64,000 nucleotides of DNA from Thalassococcus halodurans (GTDB lineage: Bacteria; Pseudomonadota; Alphaproteobacteria; Rhodobacterales; Rhodobacteraceae): contig NZ_FNUZ01000002.1 of assembly GCF_900108225.1 (NCBI RefSeq), forward strand, positions 808,501 through 872,500, in the 5' to 3' direction. Positions 17,424-26,405 of this stretch are shown here, one piece after another. The notes beneath the pieces were generated by a model, which was not told the origin of the DNA, made no database searches, and saw nothing but the letters and a program-made list of their open reading frames with translations. The position numbers and the translations under genes were made by a program. Within the stretch, counting starts at the first letter, position 1, and each line of letters begins with the position of its first letter.

Positions 17424-19085
17424 ATGACTGACACTTCCAGCGACCCATCCGACGGCATTCGAAGCCCGGACGGCGCTGCACACCGCATTGAGACCGACTA
17501 CGAGATCGGCCAGCACAATGTCGAAGGCAGCGTCGGACCTTTTGGGTTCGATATCCACAATCCAGTTTTTGCCATCTCGGGCGCGGCAATCGTGGCGTTC
17601 GTTTTCTACACACTCGCCCTGCCCGATCAGGCAGGCAACCTGTTCTCGTGGCTGTTTAGTGCAGTCACCAAAGGCTTTGACTGGTTCTTCCTTGGCGCGG
17701 CGAACATCTTTGTCATTTTCTGCCTTGTGCTGATCGTGACACCGCTCGGCAATGTTCGGCTTGGCGGCGTGGAAGCGCGCCCTGACTACAACTATGTCGG
17801 CTGGTTCGCGATGCTGTTCGCGGCGGGCATGGGCATCGGCCTGATGTTCTATGGCGTGTCCGAACCGATGAGCCATTTCTCGTCTTCAATGGGCGGAACA
17901 GCGGCTGAAGGCGGCGTTCGCACAGACTGGGCCCCCCTGGGTGCCGCAGCCGGCAACGAAGCTGAAGCTGTTCGTCTAGGCATGGCGGCCACGATCTTCC
18001 ACTGGGGCCTGCACCCTTGGGCGATCTACGCGGTCGTTGCGCTGGCGCTGGCCCTGTTCAGCTACAACAAGGGCCTTCCCCTAACGATCCGTTCGGCCTT
18101 CTACCCGATCTTCGGTGACGCCGTATGGGGCTGGGTTGGTCACGTCATCGACATTCTTGCCGTGTTCGCAACGCTCTTTGGCCTTGCTACATCGCTTGGC
18201 TTTGGCGCAACGCAGGCAAACGCGGGTCTGAACGAACTGTTCGGCATTCCGACAGGTTCGACATCAGAAGTGATCCTGATCTCGGTCATCACGTCCATCG
18301 CGCTTGTTTCCGTGCTTCGTGGCCTTGATGGCGGCGTCAAAGTCCTGTCGGAAATCAATATGGGGCTCGCGTTCCTGCTGTTGATCTTCGTTCTGCTGGT
18401 TGGGCCGACTGTGTTCCTGATCTCGCTCTTCTGGGACAGCCTGGTTGCCTACCTTCAGTACCTGCCCGCCCTGTCAAACCCGATTGGCCGTGAAGACGTG
18501 AACTTCTCGCAGGGTTGGACATCGTTCTACTGGGCGTGGTGGATTTCCTGGTCGCCGTTCGTTGGTATGTTTATCGCCCGTGTTAGCCGTGGCCGCACTG
18601 TCCGTGAATTCGTCATCTGCGTTCTGCTGATCCCGTCGATGGTCTGCGTACTTTGGATGGCCGTATTTGGCGGCACAGCCCTGCATCAGGTAATCACAGA
18701 CGGCTATACAGTCGCTCAAGATGCGGCCCTTGAACTGAAGCTGTTCAAGATGCTGGATGGCCTGCCCTTGGCAAGCATCACATCTTTCATCGGCATCGTT
18801 CTTGTCATCGTGTTCTTCGTGACATCGTCGGACTCCGGTTCGCTGGTGATCGACACGATTACGGCTGGTGGCAAAATCGATGCGCCGGTTCCCCAGCGTG
18901 CGTTCTGGTGCATCTTTGAAGGTGCCGTTGCGATCGTACTGCTGCTGAGTGCCGGTGGTCTTCAGTCGTTGCAGTCGATGGTCATTTCCACAGGCCTGCC
19001 GTTTACGGTGGTTCTGCTGGTCATGTGCTTTGCGATCTACAAAGGCCTGATGACAGAGCATCATCACGTTAAGAAAAAAGCCTAA
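17424..19085 (+). CDS. BCCT-family transporter, probable osmolyte (betaine/ectoine) importer
   Basis: A 553-residue betaine/choline/carnitine transporter with twelve predicted membrane segments. The substrate-site helix contains FAAGMGIGLMFYGVSEPMSHF, and the BCCT signature WAWWISWSPFVGMFIARVSRGRT is near residue 380; the C-terminal tail is short and basic (HHHVKKKA). Family members import glycine betaine, ectoine or DMSP with Na+ or H+. It lies behind ectR, 230 bases downstream on the same strand, and has its own AGGGGG ribosome site, so it is probably an independent osmostress gene. A hairpin terminator follows directly. Confidence 0.92.
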   Translation: MTDTSSDPSDGIRSPDGAAHRIETDYEIGQHNVEGSVGPFGFDIHNPVFAISGAAIVAFVFYTLALPDQAGNLFSWLFSAVTKGFDWFFLGAANIFVIFCLVLIVTPLGNVRLGGVEARPDYNYVGWFAMLFAAGMGIGLMFYGVSEPMSHFSSSMGGTAAEGGVRTDWAPLGAAAGNEAEAVRLGMAATIFHWGLHPWAIYAVVALALALFSYNKGLPLTIRSAFYPIFGDAVWGWVGHVIDILAVFATLFGLATSLGFGATQANAGLNELFGIPTGSTSEVILISVITSIALVSVLRGLDGGVKVLSEINMGLAFLLLIFVLLVGPTVFLISLFWDSLVAYLQYLPALSNPIGREDVNFSQGWTSFYWAWWISWSPFVGMFIARVSRGRTVREFVICVLLIPSMVCVLWMAVFGGTALHQVITDGYTVAQDAALELKLFKMLDGLPLASITSFIGIVLVIVFFVTSSDSGSLVIDTITAGGKIDAPVPQRAFWCIFEGAVAIVLLLSAGGLQSLQSMVISTGLPFTVVLLVMCFAIYKGLMTEHHHVKKKA

Positions 19086-19096
19086 AAAATAACTCT

Positions 19097-19135
19097 AAGG
19101 GCTTGCAGTGTAGCGTCACCGCAGGCCCTTTTTGT
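19097..19135 (+). terminator. intrinsic terminator after the BCCT transporter gene
   Basis: Stem AGGGCTTGC / GCAGGCCCT with one G-U pair, loop of 14 bases, then a T run beginning at 19129. It sits 13 bases after the stop codon. Confidence 0.75.
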
Positions 19136-19251
19136 GTCAGATGGCTTTTCTTGGTGCCATCAGAGGCAGGCTAAGGTAAGGACGCGCCATTAAATGACGA
19201 CTATCATTTGATGAATTTACGCAGCTCCAAGAACCAAGATCCGAACACCGT

Positions 19252-20172
19252 ATGCCAATCACCCACCTCGTCACCCATTCCGGCGGTTTTCACGCTGATG
19301 AAGTCTTGTCCACGGTTGTCCTGTCTCGGCTCTTTCCCGAAGCCACGCTGGTCAGAAGCCGTGACGCCGAATGGATCACCCCGGATTCAGGCAAGATCAT
19401 CTATGATGTCGGGCGCGCTTACGATGCTGACACCGGGATATTCGACCACCACCAGAAACCGAACCCCTTGCGCGAAAACGGCCAGCCATACAGTTCATTC
19501 GGCCTGATCTGGCGGCACTTCGGCAAAGACTATCTGGCCGCGCTGGATGTGCCCCAAAGCGATATCGACGAGGTCCATGCAAGCTTTGAACAAAGCTTTG
19601 TGCTGCCCGTCGATCTACTCGACAACGGCGCGATTGATCCATCTGCTGCTGGTCCCCTTTCGGGTTTGACCCTGCCTGTCCTTCTGGAAACGCTGAAGCC
19701 GTCTTTCGACGACATCCGCGATGAGGCGGATAACAGCGCATTCGTAATGGCTGTAGATGTAGCCCGTCATTTTGTCGAAGCAGGCATCCGCGCAAAATCC
19801 GCCAAACAACGGGCCGAAGCATTGGTAAAAAAAGCCATCAAGGCAGCTGGTGATGGCCGTGTTCTTGAATTGCCAACCGGAATGCCCTTCCGCTCGGCCA
19901 TCGAAAGCACAGGCGCGGATCACCTTCTTTTCGTCGTGCATCCCCGCAACGACGACTGGACGCTGACAACAATCCGCAAAGGTGCTGATACGTTCGAAAA
20001 TCGCGCCGACCTGCCCGCGACATGGGGGGGCCTTACAGATGCAGCGCTTGAGGAGGCAACTGGCGTACAAGGTGCCAAATTCTGTCACAACGCCCTGTTC
20101 ATCGCTGTGGCCGATAGCCGTGATGCCATTATGGAAATGGCGCGTCTGGCTGTTTTGGAAGTGGAAAACTAG
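19252..20172 (+). CDS. MYG1-family metal-dependent hydrolase-like protein (UPF0160)
   Basis: A 306-residue member of the MYG1/UPF0160 family, distantly related to DHH phosphoesterases. Seen motifs are THSGGFHADEVLS at the N-terminus, IIYDVGRAYDADTGIFDHHQ with the DHH-like metal ligands, and VHPRNDDWTLTTIR near residue 230. Eukaryotic MYG1 is reported as a 3'-5' exoribonuclease; the role of the bacterial proteins is unclear. It is convergent with the histidine kinase gene, four bases apart, with no terminator between them. Confidence 0.88.
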   Translation: MPITHLVTHSGGFHADEVLSTVVLSRLFPEATLVRSRDAEWITPDSGKIIYDVGRAYDADTGIFDHHQKPNPLRENGQPYSSFGLIWRHFGKDYLAALDVPQSDIDEVHASFEQSFVLPVDLLDNGAIDPSAAGPLSGLTLPVLLETLKPSFDDIRDEADNSAFVMAVDVARHFVEAGIRAKSAKQRAEALVKKAIKAAGDGRVLELPTGMPFRSAIESTGADHLLFVVHPRNDDWTLTTIRKGADTFENRADLPATWGGLTDAALEEATGVQGAKFCHNALFIAVADSRDAIMEMARLAVLEVEN

Positions 20173-20176
20173 GCCT

Positions 20177-21922
20177 TCACCCGGTCGCGGCTGACGGCCC
20201 CAAGTCAAGCTTTTCACCGTCAAACGCTTTGATCAAAGCGGCATTCAGTTCGTGGACATCAAACGGCTTGTTCACCACCCCGTCTGCGCCAGCCTCCATA
20301 ATCCTGTCCAACTCGTCCGAAACCGAAGACGCGGACATGCCGATGATCTTAGCCGTTCGCCCTTGCGCACGAAGCTCTTTGACCAACTCGATCCCATCCA
20401 TTTCCGGCATGAAAACGTCGGTCATGATCAGGTCAAAGTCCTGATAACACACCGCCAGCAACGCCTCGCGTCCGTTTGTTGCAACGTCGACTTTCGCGCC
20501 AATCTTTTCCAGCATGCTTTGCGCCAGCACGCGGATGGTAAGGTTGTCATCGACAACAAGAACAGATTTGCCTTTCAAATGATCGCCACCTGTCTTTTCC
20601 TTGTGAAGAGAACTTACTTTACCACTGATGGCGGCCTTGGCAGAAAATTCCAAGATAAACCTGCTACCGCCCTTCGGATTGGGTTCATATCGCAGATCAC
20701 CACTCAGCTTTTTTGAAATTTCACGGGTAATGCTCAGCCCCAGACCGGTGCCGTCAGCACGGGTATCCCCACGCTCGAATGCATTGAACAGCCGCTCGGC
20801 CTTTTCAGGTGCGATGCCGTGACCATTGTCTTCAACCACAATTGTAATGGTTTTCAGGTCTGGTTCGACATCACGATCACTGGCCGAAACCAGAACCTGA
20901 TCCCCCCCAGAATGAAGAATGGCATTGTTTATCAGGTTGCGGAGAGACTGCTGAATAAGCTGGCTTTGCGTCAGTATGCACCCATCCCCAAGGCGAGAAA
21001 AATCTGACGCCAGACCAACACCCTGATCACATGCGATCACCCCCATCAGCTCGACCTGATTTTGAAGGATTTCGGTCAAATGAACAGGACGCGTTGCCGT
21101 CAGCAGCATTTCCTCGGGTCTGGCCACACTGCGCAATGAATCCAACACCTCAAGCAACTGATCCGACAGACCGCCGATCAAGGAATAATCGACGCCATCC
21201 TTCTCCTGATCCTTGCTGTCCAAGATCATTTTCAGAATGGCTGCCGGCGTGCGCAGTTCGTGGGCAATCACCGCATACATCTGCGCCTGCCTTTGGGCCT
21301 GATCATCCAAAAGCTCTTGTTGCGCGATCAGTTCCTCATTCGCCAACACCAGCTCCTGTCGCCCGACCTCAAGCGCCGCATTGGCCGCTTCAAGATCAAT
21401 CTGCTGCTGCCTGCTTTCCTCAAGACGCTGCTTTGTAAAGCGCACAAACATGTGAATCCCTACAATCAACATCAGGTTACAAATAAATAGCCTGATAAAT
21501 AAATTCTCATCATATGCCGCGCCTGAAATGATTGGCACGGAAAACATAAACAAAAAACCACTGGAAAGTGTCAAACCCAACTTATTCGATAGTAGCAATA
21601 TAGGAGTGACGGATAAAACGGGTAAAATAGATAAATAATAGAGCCCGTTGTACCAAGTCCCCATAATTGAGATCGGATATAAAATCAGAGACAATGTCAT
21701 TCCAAGGATAAATCTCTGCTCTCGCCAAACGAGCCCAGCTACTCCGATCGCAAAGAATATTCCGGTGCCTGTCCATACAACGGCAAGGCCCTCGAGCGGC
21801 GCGACGGTAAGAATGAGCGCGAAGAGGACGGACGCGAAAACGTAGAACCCGAAAACGGCGTCGCCGACCTTCGAGTTCAACAATATACGCTCTTCCGCAA
21901 CAGAAGACGCTGTCAATGACAT
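20177..21922 (-). CDS. membrane hybrid histidine kinase with receiver domain
   Basis: A 581-residue hybrid sensor. Residues about 20-162 form six membrane helices with little periplasmic sequence (7TM/MASE-like sensor). A coiled coil rich in Gln and Glu follows (165-212), then the HisKA domain with the phosphorylatable His221 in VIAHELRTPAAIL. The ATPase domain has NLINNAI (N box), EDNGHGI (G1) and GTGLGLSITREI (G2). The C-terminal receiver starts at about 452 with VLVVDDN, and Asp502 in LIMTDVFMPEMDG is the acceptor. No partner regulator, phosphotransferase or output gene lies next to it, so it is an orphan. The signal is unknown. Confidence 0.92.
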   Translation of the reverse strand: MSLTASSVAEERILLNSKVGDAVFGFYVFASVLFALILTVAPLEGLAVVWTGTGIFFAIGVAGLVWREQRFILGMTLSLILYPISIMGTWYNGLYYLSILPVLSVTPILLLSNKLGLTLSSGFLFMFSVPIISGAAYDENLFIRLFICNLMLIVGIHMFVRFTKQRLEESRQQQIDLEAANAALEVGRQELVLANEELIAQQELLDDQAQRQAQMYAVIAHELRTPAAILKMILDSKDQEKDGVDYSLIGGLSDQLLEVLDSLRSVARPEEMLLTATRPVHLTEILQNQVELMGVIACDQGVGLASDFSRLGDGCILTQSQLIQQSLRNLINNAILHSGGDQVLVSASDRDVEPDLKTITIVVEDNGHGIAPEKAERLFNAFERGDTRADGTGLGLSITREISKKLSGDLRYEPNPKGGSRFILEFSAKAAISGKVSSLHKEKTGGDHLKGKSVLVVDDNLTIRVLAQSMLEKIGAKVDVATNGREALLAVCYQDFDLIMTDVFMPEMDGIELVKELRAQGRTAKIIGMSASSVSDELDRIMEAGADGVVNKPFDVHELNAALIKAFDGEKLDLGPSAATG

Positions 21923-22749
21923 GACCAGCCGATCCCTTCCGAACGTTCACAACGAACATTTGAACGAAATAACAGAACTTTAGACGACGAACCCATTCTG
22001 CGAAGTGCTTCACCAGCACCAAAATCGTCTGAGGCCACGAGACGTGGTAAAACGACACAGGAGTTTTCACCAGCAAAGCAGAACGATCAGATTAAGGTGA
22101 ACTCGATAAGAATCGAGGAAATCATCGCCCTTGATTACGCCAAGGTCGCGTGACAATCTCCTACCCCCAACCAAAAGAGTAATGTTATCAAAAGAATATT
22201 CAACCCCCTTCGCAAGATAAATAATTTTCTATCTAAAGGGGAAATCGTACGACCTTCATACCAAATAGGAAATGAAGCTTGCTCTACGTTCATACGTCAT
22301 AATCAACCAACAGCGAGCCTGTCCATCGTTCAAATCGAAACTGCGGGGCCTGAAGGACGGCAGTTCAAGGCACAATGGGTGCGTTTAGTACAGTTATCTT
22401 ACTTCCATTCTTCTTTCAATATTTGAGCTGTTCGCAGGATTTAAAGTATTTCTCCGGTAGACACGCTATTTTTCACCTTGATGTGGAACGGAATCTCTAG
22501 CTACCAGTCGTGTCAGCACCAACCAGCTTTTCGATAATTTTATAGATAGGGTTGGCAAGCATTATTTCTTTAGCAATCGCTATATCTCACGCAGTTTCTT
22601 CTGTGGCCCAATCGGTTAATTAGTGAGGCACGGAAGTGAGGTATATGGCTATCTCTATCTCTTCCATTTCTACCGCTTTTTCAGCCTATTTTCGAGACAA
22701 TGCATTTGAGCCAAGAAGGGCAAACGAATAGCCCCGCTTTTCTTAGACC
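21923..22749. other. long AT-rich stretch without a recognisable gene
   Basis: About 830 bases between the histidine kinase and the broken IS3 transposase. I see no credible reading frame, RNA gene or strong repeat. The drop in GC content compared with the core on the left marks the likely start of accessory DNA. Promoter sequences for the histidine kinase should be at its left edge. Confidence 0.5.
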
Positions 22750-23640
22750 ATATGTCTTTGTGTCTTCTGCCGCTCGAAGCCGACAGGTTACAGCATTTCA
22801 TTATAGGTACTCTTGCGCTTCGGGTTGTAGTACACTGCTATTTACTCGAACACGATGTGCCATGCCTCCTCTAGAGTTCGGTATGCCCTTCGTCTGATCA
22901 GCTCTAAGTTGAGCAGATTCAAGAACCTTTCGGAAACTGCATTGTCTTGTAAGTTTTCGCGGCGGCTCATCGAGTGCTGTAGATTGTGGCCCCACAGAAA
23001 CGCCGCTCGGTCCATGTCGGTGATTCTGCTGCCCTAGTCCTAGTGGATCAGAACCTTTTCTTTTGCGTTCTCCGCCACGTCGCAAACAACCGCGCTTGTA
23101 GCACGAGATCGGTCGTCTGACGGCACTGCATCGATCAGCCGACTGTACGCCGGGAATAGAAATTGATGACGACGGCCTGGTAGGCGAAAACCCACTGCGT
23201 CTAGATATAGGTGATGTCGGTTACTCAGACTTTGTCCGGCGCCGCAACGTCAAGCGGCCGATCCAGGCTGTTGTCGACAGTGACAGAAGGTTTGCCGCCA
23301 TACATCTCGAGACAGCGATTGTAGCCGATCTGCGCAGTGATCCCGACCATCCAGGTCAAGCACGCAGCGCGGTTCAGACATACGCCTTCACCCTGTTAGA
23401 GAAGATCGTCGTGCACCTTTTGGTACCGATAGACCTCTCCGCTTTCGACCCAAGTTTCCTTAAGCAGCTAGGTTTGACAGGCCTCTTCACCAAAACGCTT
23501 GCTCGACGGCACTTCGACCGTGCATATAAGATGCTCGGCAGGAGGTGCAGACATATCGCTCGACTGGGCAATCGCCCGCGATGCTCAGTCACGAACGCGT
23601 ATAACACCTTGCATCCTTGCCTAAAAACTATCAAAGAGAA
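22750..23640 (-). pseudogene. IS3-family transposase OrfB remnant, heavily degraded
   Basis: The minus strand translates in pieces to an IS3 OrfB integrase. From the N-terminal side: YAFVTEHRGRLP and ETWVESGEVYRYQKVHDDL; then GGKPSVTVDNSLDRPLDVAAPDK; VTDITYI, a stop, and TQWVFAYQAVVINFYSRR; then HNLQHSMSRRENLQDNAVSERF, which is the DDE-region signature (normally HSMSRRGNCHDNAVAE). It ends with VYYNPKRKSTYNEML. At least five stops and several frame changes interrupt it. No clear terminal repeats were found. It marks an old insertion at the left edge of the accessory region. Confidence 0.85.
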
Positions 23641-23694
23641 GCGTCCAGGATACACAGGGCTATTCAAACCAATACGTTTGAATACATACAAAGA

Positions 23695-24552
23695 CTATTT
23701 TGTCATTTCGAGATGCATATCATCTGAAGTCTCATAAACCGTTTCGTAGCCTAGTGCGTGGCACATTGAAATCACATCTTGCTTCCAATAGTCTCGTGCC
23801 ACGACTTCGATCATAATGTACTTAGGTAATAAGTCTTTGTTGGCTTGGTCCAAAAATGGCGCCAACACCTCAGCCTCGAAGCCCTCGACGTCAATTTTCA
23901 ACACGTCGATTTGATCGATGCCTGCATCTTCCAAATAGGAAATAAGTGGCCTAACGGGGACGTTAATGCCCCCCGAGCCGTCGTCGCCCGCTAGATTTGG
24001 AACCAAAGTGTTGCGTCCAACATTGTGCGATGAAGCGTTAAACAGCGGTAAGTAACCCTCTTCAGAGCCCACCGCACCGTGAATGACGGTAACATTTTTA
24101 GCACCGTTGAAATCCAGATTTTGGCGCAGCTTACGAACGGTGCGTGGGTCCGGCTCAAATGACAAAATTCGAGCGCTGGGGGGCATTCTCTGGCGTGCGA
24201 TTAAACTGTAAAGCCCCACGTTTGCTCCGATATCAACAAAGACCCTGGCCTGCTTTAACAAATGATCAACGCGCTCTAACTGTTCACTAGCTGGATGAGC
24301 ACCGTACATGACCAACTTTAGGTCGCAGATATTTTCCGCAGGATAGAGCCTTAGCTTTAAAGAATTGTACTCCAGGTCAAAAACAGGCTTTTTCCTTCGC
24401 AAAGTTTTGCGCAAAGGATCCTTTTTTTGTGATTCCGAAGCAGGTAGCTGACCATTTTTTCGCTTAGAAAGGCGCCATTTCCAAAGCCACTTTGGCCTTT
24501 TTGCCCCATATGGCGCGTCATCTAAAGGCTTGATCGTTATAATCTTGTTCAT
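23695..24552 (-). CDS. FkbM-family SAM-dependent methyltransferase
   Basis: A 285-residue methyltransferase of the FkbM type (PF05050). The N-terminal 60 residues are basic and poorly structured. The SAM-binding loop is VFVDIGANVGLYSLIAR, motif II is ILSFEPDPRTVRKLRQNL, and the FkbM hallmark IDVLKIDVEGFEAEVLAPF sits near residue 225. Such enzymes often O-methylate sugars in surface polysaccharides or glycolipids. It is divergent from the sulfotransferase-like gene with about 100 bases between them. Base composition is AT-richer than the core, like its neighbours. Confidence 0.88.
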   Translation of the reverse strand: MNKIITIKPLDDAPYGAKRPKWLWKWRLSKRKNGQLPASESQKKDPLRKTLRRKKPVFDLEYNSLKLRLYPAENICDLKLVMYGAHPASEQLERVDHLLKQARVFVDIGANVGLYSLIARQRMPPSARILSFEPDPRTVRKLRQNLDFNGAKNVTVIHGAVGSEEGYLPLFNASSHNVGRNTLVPNLAGDDGSGGINVPVRPLISYLEDAGIDQIDVLKIDVEGFEAEVLAPFLDQANKDLLPKYIMIEVVARDYWKQDVISMCHALGYETVYETSDDMHLEMTK

Positions 24553-24602
24553 AGTCCGACACCTAGTACTGGTTAAAACGCACTAGACCAGATCCTAGCC
24601 CG

Positions 24603-24631
24603 TTGACAACCGGTTATAGCCTATTTCTATA
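24603..24631 (+). promoter_or_regulatory. putative sigma-70 promoter for the sulfotransferase-like gene
   Basis: TTGACA at 24603-24608 is followed after 17 bases by TCTATA at 24626-24631. Transcription would then begin near 24638, which excludes a TTG start at 24634 and favours translation from 24658 or 24751. Confidence 0.5.
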
Positions 24632-24657
24632 GGTTGCCGGACCTCGACGAGATAGCC

Positions 24658-25530
24658 ATGCACTATGCAGGTTTGCACAATACCCCAAAGCCCCCTATCA
24701 CCCCATTGTCTTTCGTAACAAACTCAAAGCACTCATCACAGGGCAATAGAATGATCGTCTCAAAAAAAGCGTATTACCTCGACTTGGGTAAAACCGGTAC
24801 GTCTTACGTTGAAGATGTGATCGATCGAGCAAGCGCGTCAGAGTTTTTCTCTCCCAAAGGTGAACGCCATCGCGGCTTTGCACGTCGACCAAGCGACCGA
24901 GCGCTACGCAACATGTTGATCATTACCTCGATCAGAAATCCCTATAGCTGGTATGCGTCACATTTCACATATGGACGCAAAACGAACGGCAGGGTTTGGC
25001 GCACTTTGGTCCAACAAGGATTCTCTGATCCGCAACCAGATCAAATAGAACCTTTCTTGACTGCCATTCTGGCAGACCGACTTGAACTGCCAAAACGCAA
25101 CCATAACAATCCAGAACAGGCCGCTTGGCGCAACTTTCCTGAGAACCTCGGCATGATGACACTGCAATATGTTCTTCTGCTTGACCCTAAGTTCCTTCTG
25201 CGTCGCCGTCGCAGTGTCGCCGATATTAAGGCCTGGTACCGAGACAATTGGTTTGCGCCCGAGCGCAAAAATTTAATTATGTTTGGACAAAAAAATCTAA
25301 CCCAAGAAACCGTCGAACTGGTGCGTGAAAACTCCGAATACTTTGACCTCAAGCCCAATTACCTTGAAATCTTGAGTAAGATTGAAAATGAACAAGCCGA
25401 TGCCGAATTACACAAGGTGCAAGGGATTAAATCTTATAAATCCTATTTCAGCGATACAGCACGGTTTCTTGTGGAGCACTATGAAAGGCTATTATTCGAG
25501 CAATTCGATTTCACCTTTGAGGAAATCTAA
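24658..25530 (+). CDS. sulfotransferase-like protein
   Basis: A 290-residue protein (259 if translation starts at ATG 24751, where MIVSKKAYYLDLGKTGTSYVE resembles usual sulfotransferase starts). DLGKTGTSY is the PAPS 5'-phosphosulfate loop (a P-loop-like KTGTS), and IITSIRNPYSWYASHFTYG is the 3'-phosphate binding segment (normally RNPY/FxxxxS). The C-terminal half has no further recognisable motif. It may sulfate a surface glycan, matching the marine setting and the adjacent methyltransferase and glycosyltransferase-like genes. Convergent with the next gene, overlapping by four bases at the stop codons. Confidence 0.78.
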   Translation: MHYAGLHNTPKPPITPLSFVTNSKHSSQGNRMIVSKKAYYLDLGKTGTSYVEDVIDRASASEFFSPKGERHRGFARRPSDRALRNMLIITSIRNPYSWYASHFTYGRKTNGRVWRTLVQQGFSDPQPDQIEPFLTAILADRLELPKRNHNNPEQAAWRNFPENLGMMTLQYVLLLDPKFLLRRRRSVADIKAWYRDNWFAPERKNLIMFGQKNLTQETVELVRENSEYFDLKPNYLEILSKIENEQADAELHKVQGIKSYKSYFSDTARFLVEHYERLLFEQFDFTFEEI

Positions 25531-26405
25531 ACTAGAATTTTTTGACCTAGGTATTTCTTTCGCTTGGGCGCAGGTAGGGCAATAATTTTGGATTCGTTCT
25601 GGGCAAGAAAATCAAAGGCTAATTGACAATCAATACCGCACTCCAAGATATCGTCGTACCACTGTTCTGACAGGGCTATCGCCGCAGGATCATGCAAATC
25701 TCTCAAACCATAACCGGTCATGAACATCCGATCTGTCGCTAAACTTTTCCCAGCATCTAATTGCGCCAAAAGATAGTGCAACATCCGGTGCGCTTGCGTG
25801 CGGTAACGCGCCTGCATCAATGAATCGGTGAATTCCCACAACACATTTTCTGCAACATGTGGGCTTAGCTTCAAAGCCAAGGCCGCGCCCGACTGGGTTA
25901 GCAGCTGGATCTCACCCGGGATGGCAGCGTGATAAATTCTTTGTTTATCGTCAGAATATACCAAAAAACGATACTTCCGCAGGTCCGGAAAAAAATGCGG
26001 TAGAGCTTTGGCGATTTTGGCTTGCTGTGCCGCCTCAACTGGATTGGCCACGATGGGTAGGTCCAAAAAAATTGGACGCCAGCCAAAATCGGTTACAATT
26101 TCCAAGACTCGTCGGTTGTTAGAAACGAAGTAATGCGGATAATCACGAGCGCTGTTGTTGCGATCAAAGCTAAATGAGCGTGTGCGGCCGCAATAGGTCG
26201 AAAAAATCGCTGTATCGCCGCGCGCCGTTGCATGAGTTGGCGACGCCGGTATCACTTTTTTAAGCTCACTGCGCGCGAGCGGAGCACGGTCGTATGCATC
26301 AGAAATTGGGTATACCGAATAGGAAACGCTGTCGACTAGATTCCTTATCCTACGTCGCATCTTGTGTCTGTGACGTGCGAGGCGCAATGTGGCGCGTTCA
26401 AACAT
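25527..26405 (-). CDS. probable glycosyltransferase-like protein (DUF616/TOD1-like)
   Basis: A 292-residue protein with no clear named family from sequence alone. The order of motifs resembles DUF616-type glycosyltransferases: an N-terminal strand TAIFSTYCGRTRSF, then a segment DYPHYFVSNNRRVLEIVTDFGWRPIFLDLP, PHFFPDLRKYRFLVYSDDK where other members have a D-x-D-like metal site, and a C-terminal DRMFMTGYGLRDLHDPAAIALSEQWYDDILECGIDCQLAFDFLA that matches the late domain where the family has a Gln-containing DQ motif. The start overlaps the end of the upstream capsular gene by eight bases, so the two are coupled. Function in glycan decoration is inferred. Confidence 0.6.
   Translation of the reverse strand: MFERATLRLARHRHKMRRRIRNLVDSVSYSVYPISDAYDRAPLARSELKKVIPASPTHATARGDTAIFSTYCGRTRSFSFDRNNSARDYPHYFVSNNRRVLEIVTDFGWRPIFLDLPIVANPVEAAQQAKIAKALPHFFPDLRKYRFLVYSDDKQRIYHAAIPGEIQLLTQSGAALALKLSPHVAENVLWEFTDSLMQARYRTQAHRMLHYLLAQLDAGKSLATDRMFMTGYGLRDLHDPAAIALSEQWYDDILECGIDCQLAFDFLAQNESKIIALPAPKRKKYLGQKILV

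Noticed and set aside
22801-23085. 94-residue minus-strand hypothetical protein
   Set aside because: This frame is out of phase with the transposase pieces that cover the same bases; it is a by-product of the IS3 remnant.
24634-24657. TTG start for the sulfotransferase-like gene
   Set aside because: It overlaps the expected transcription start of a good promoter and has no ribosome site.
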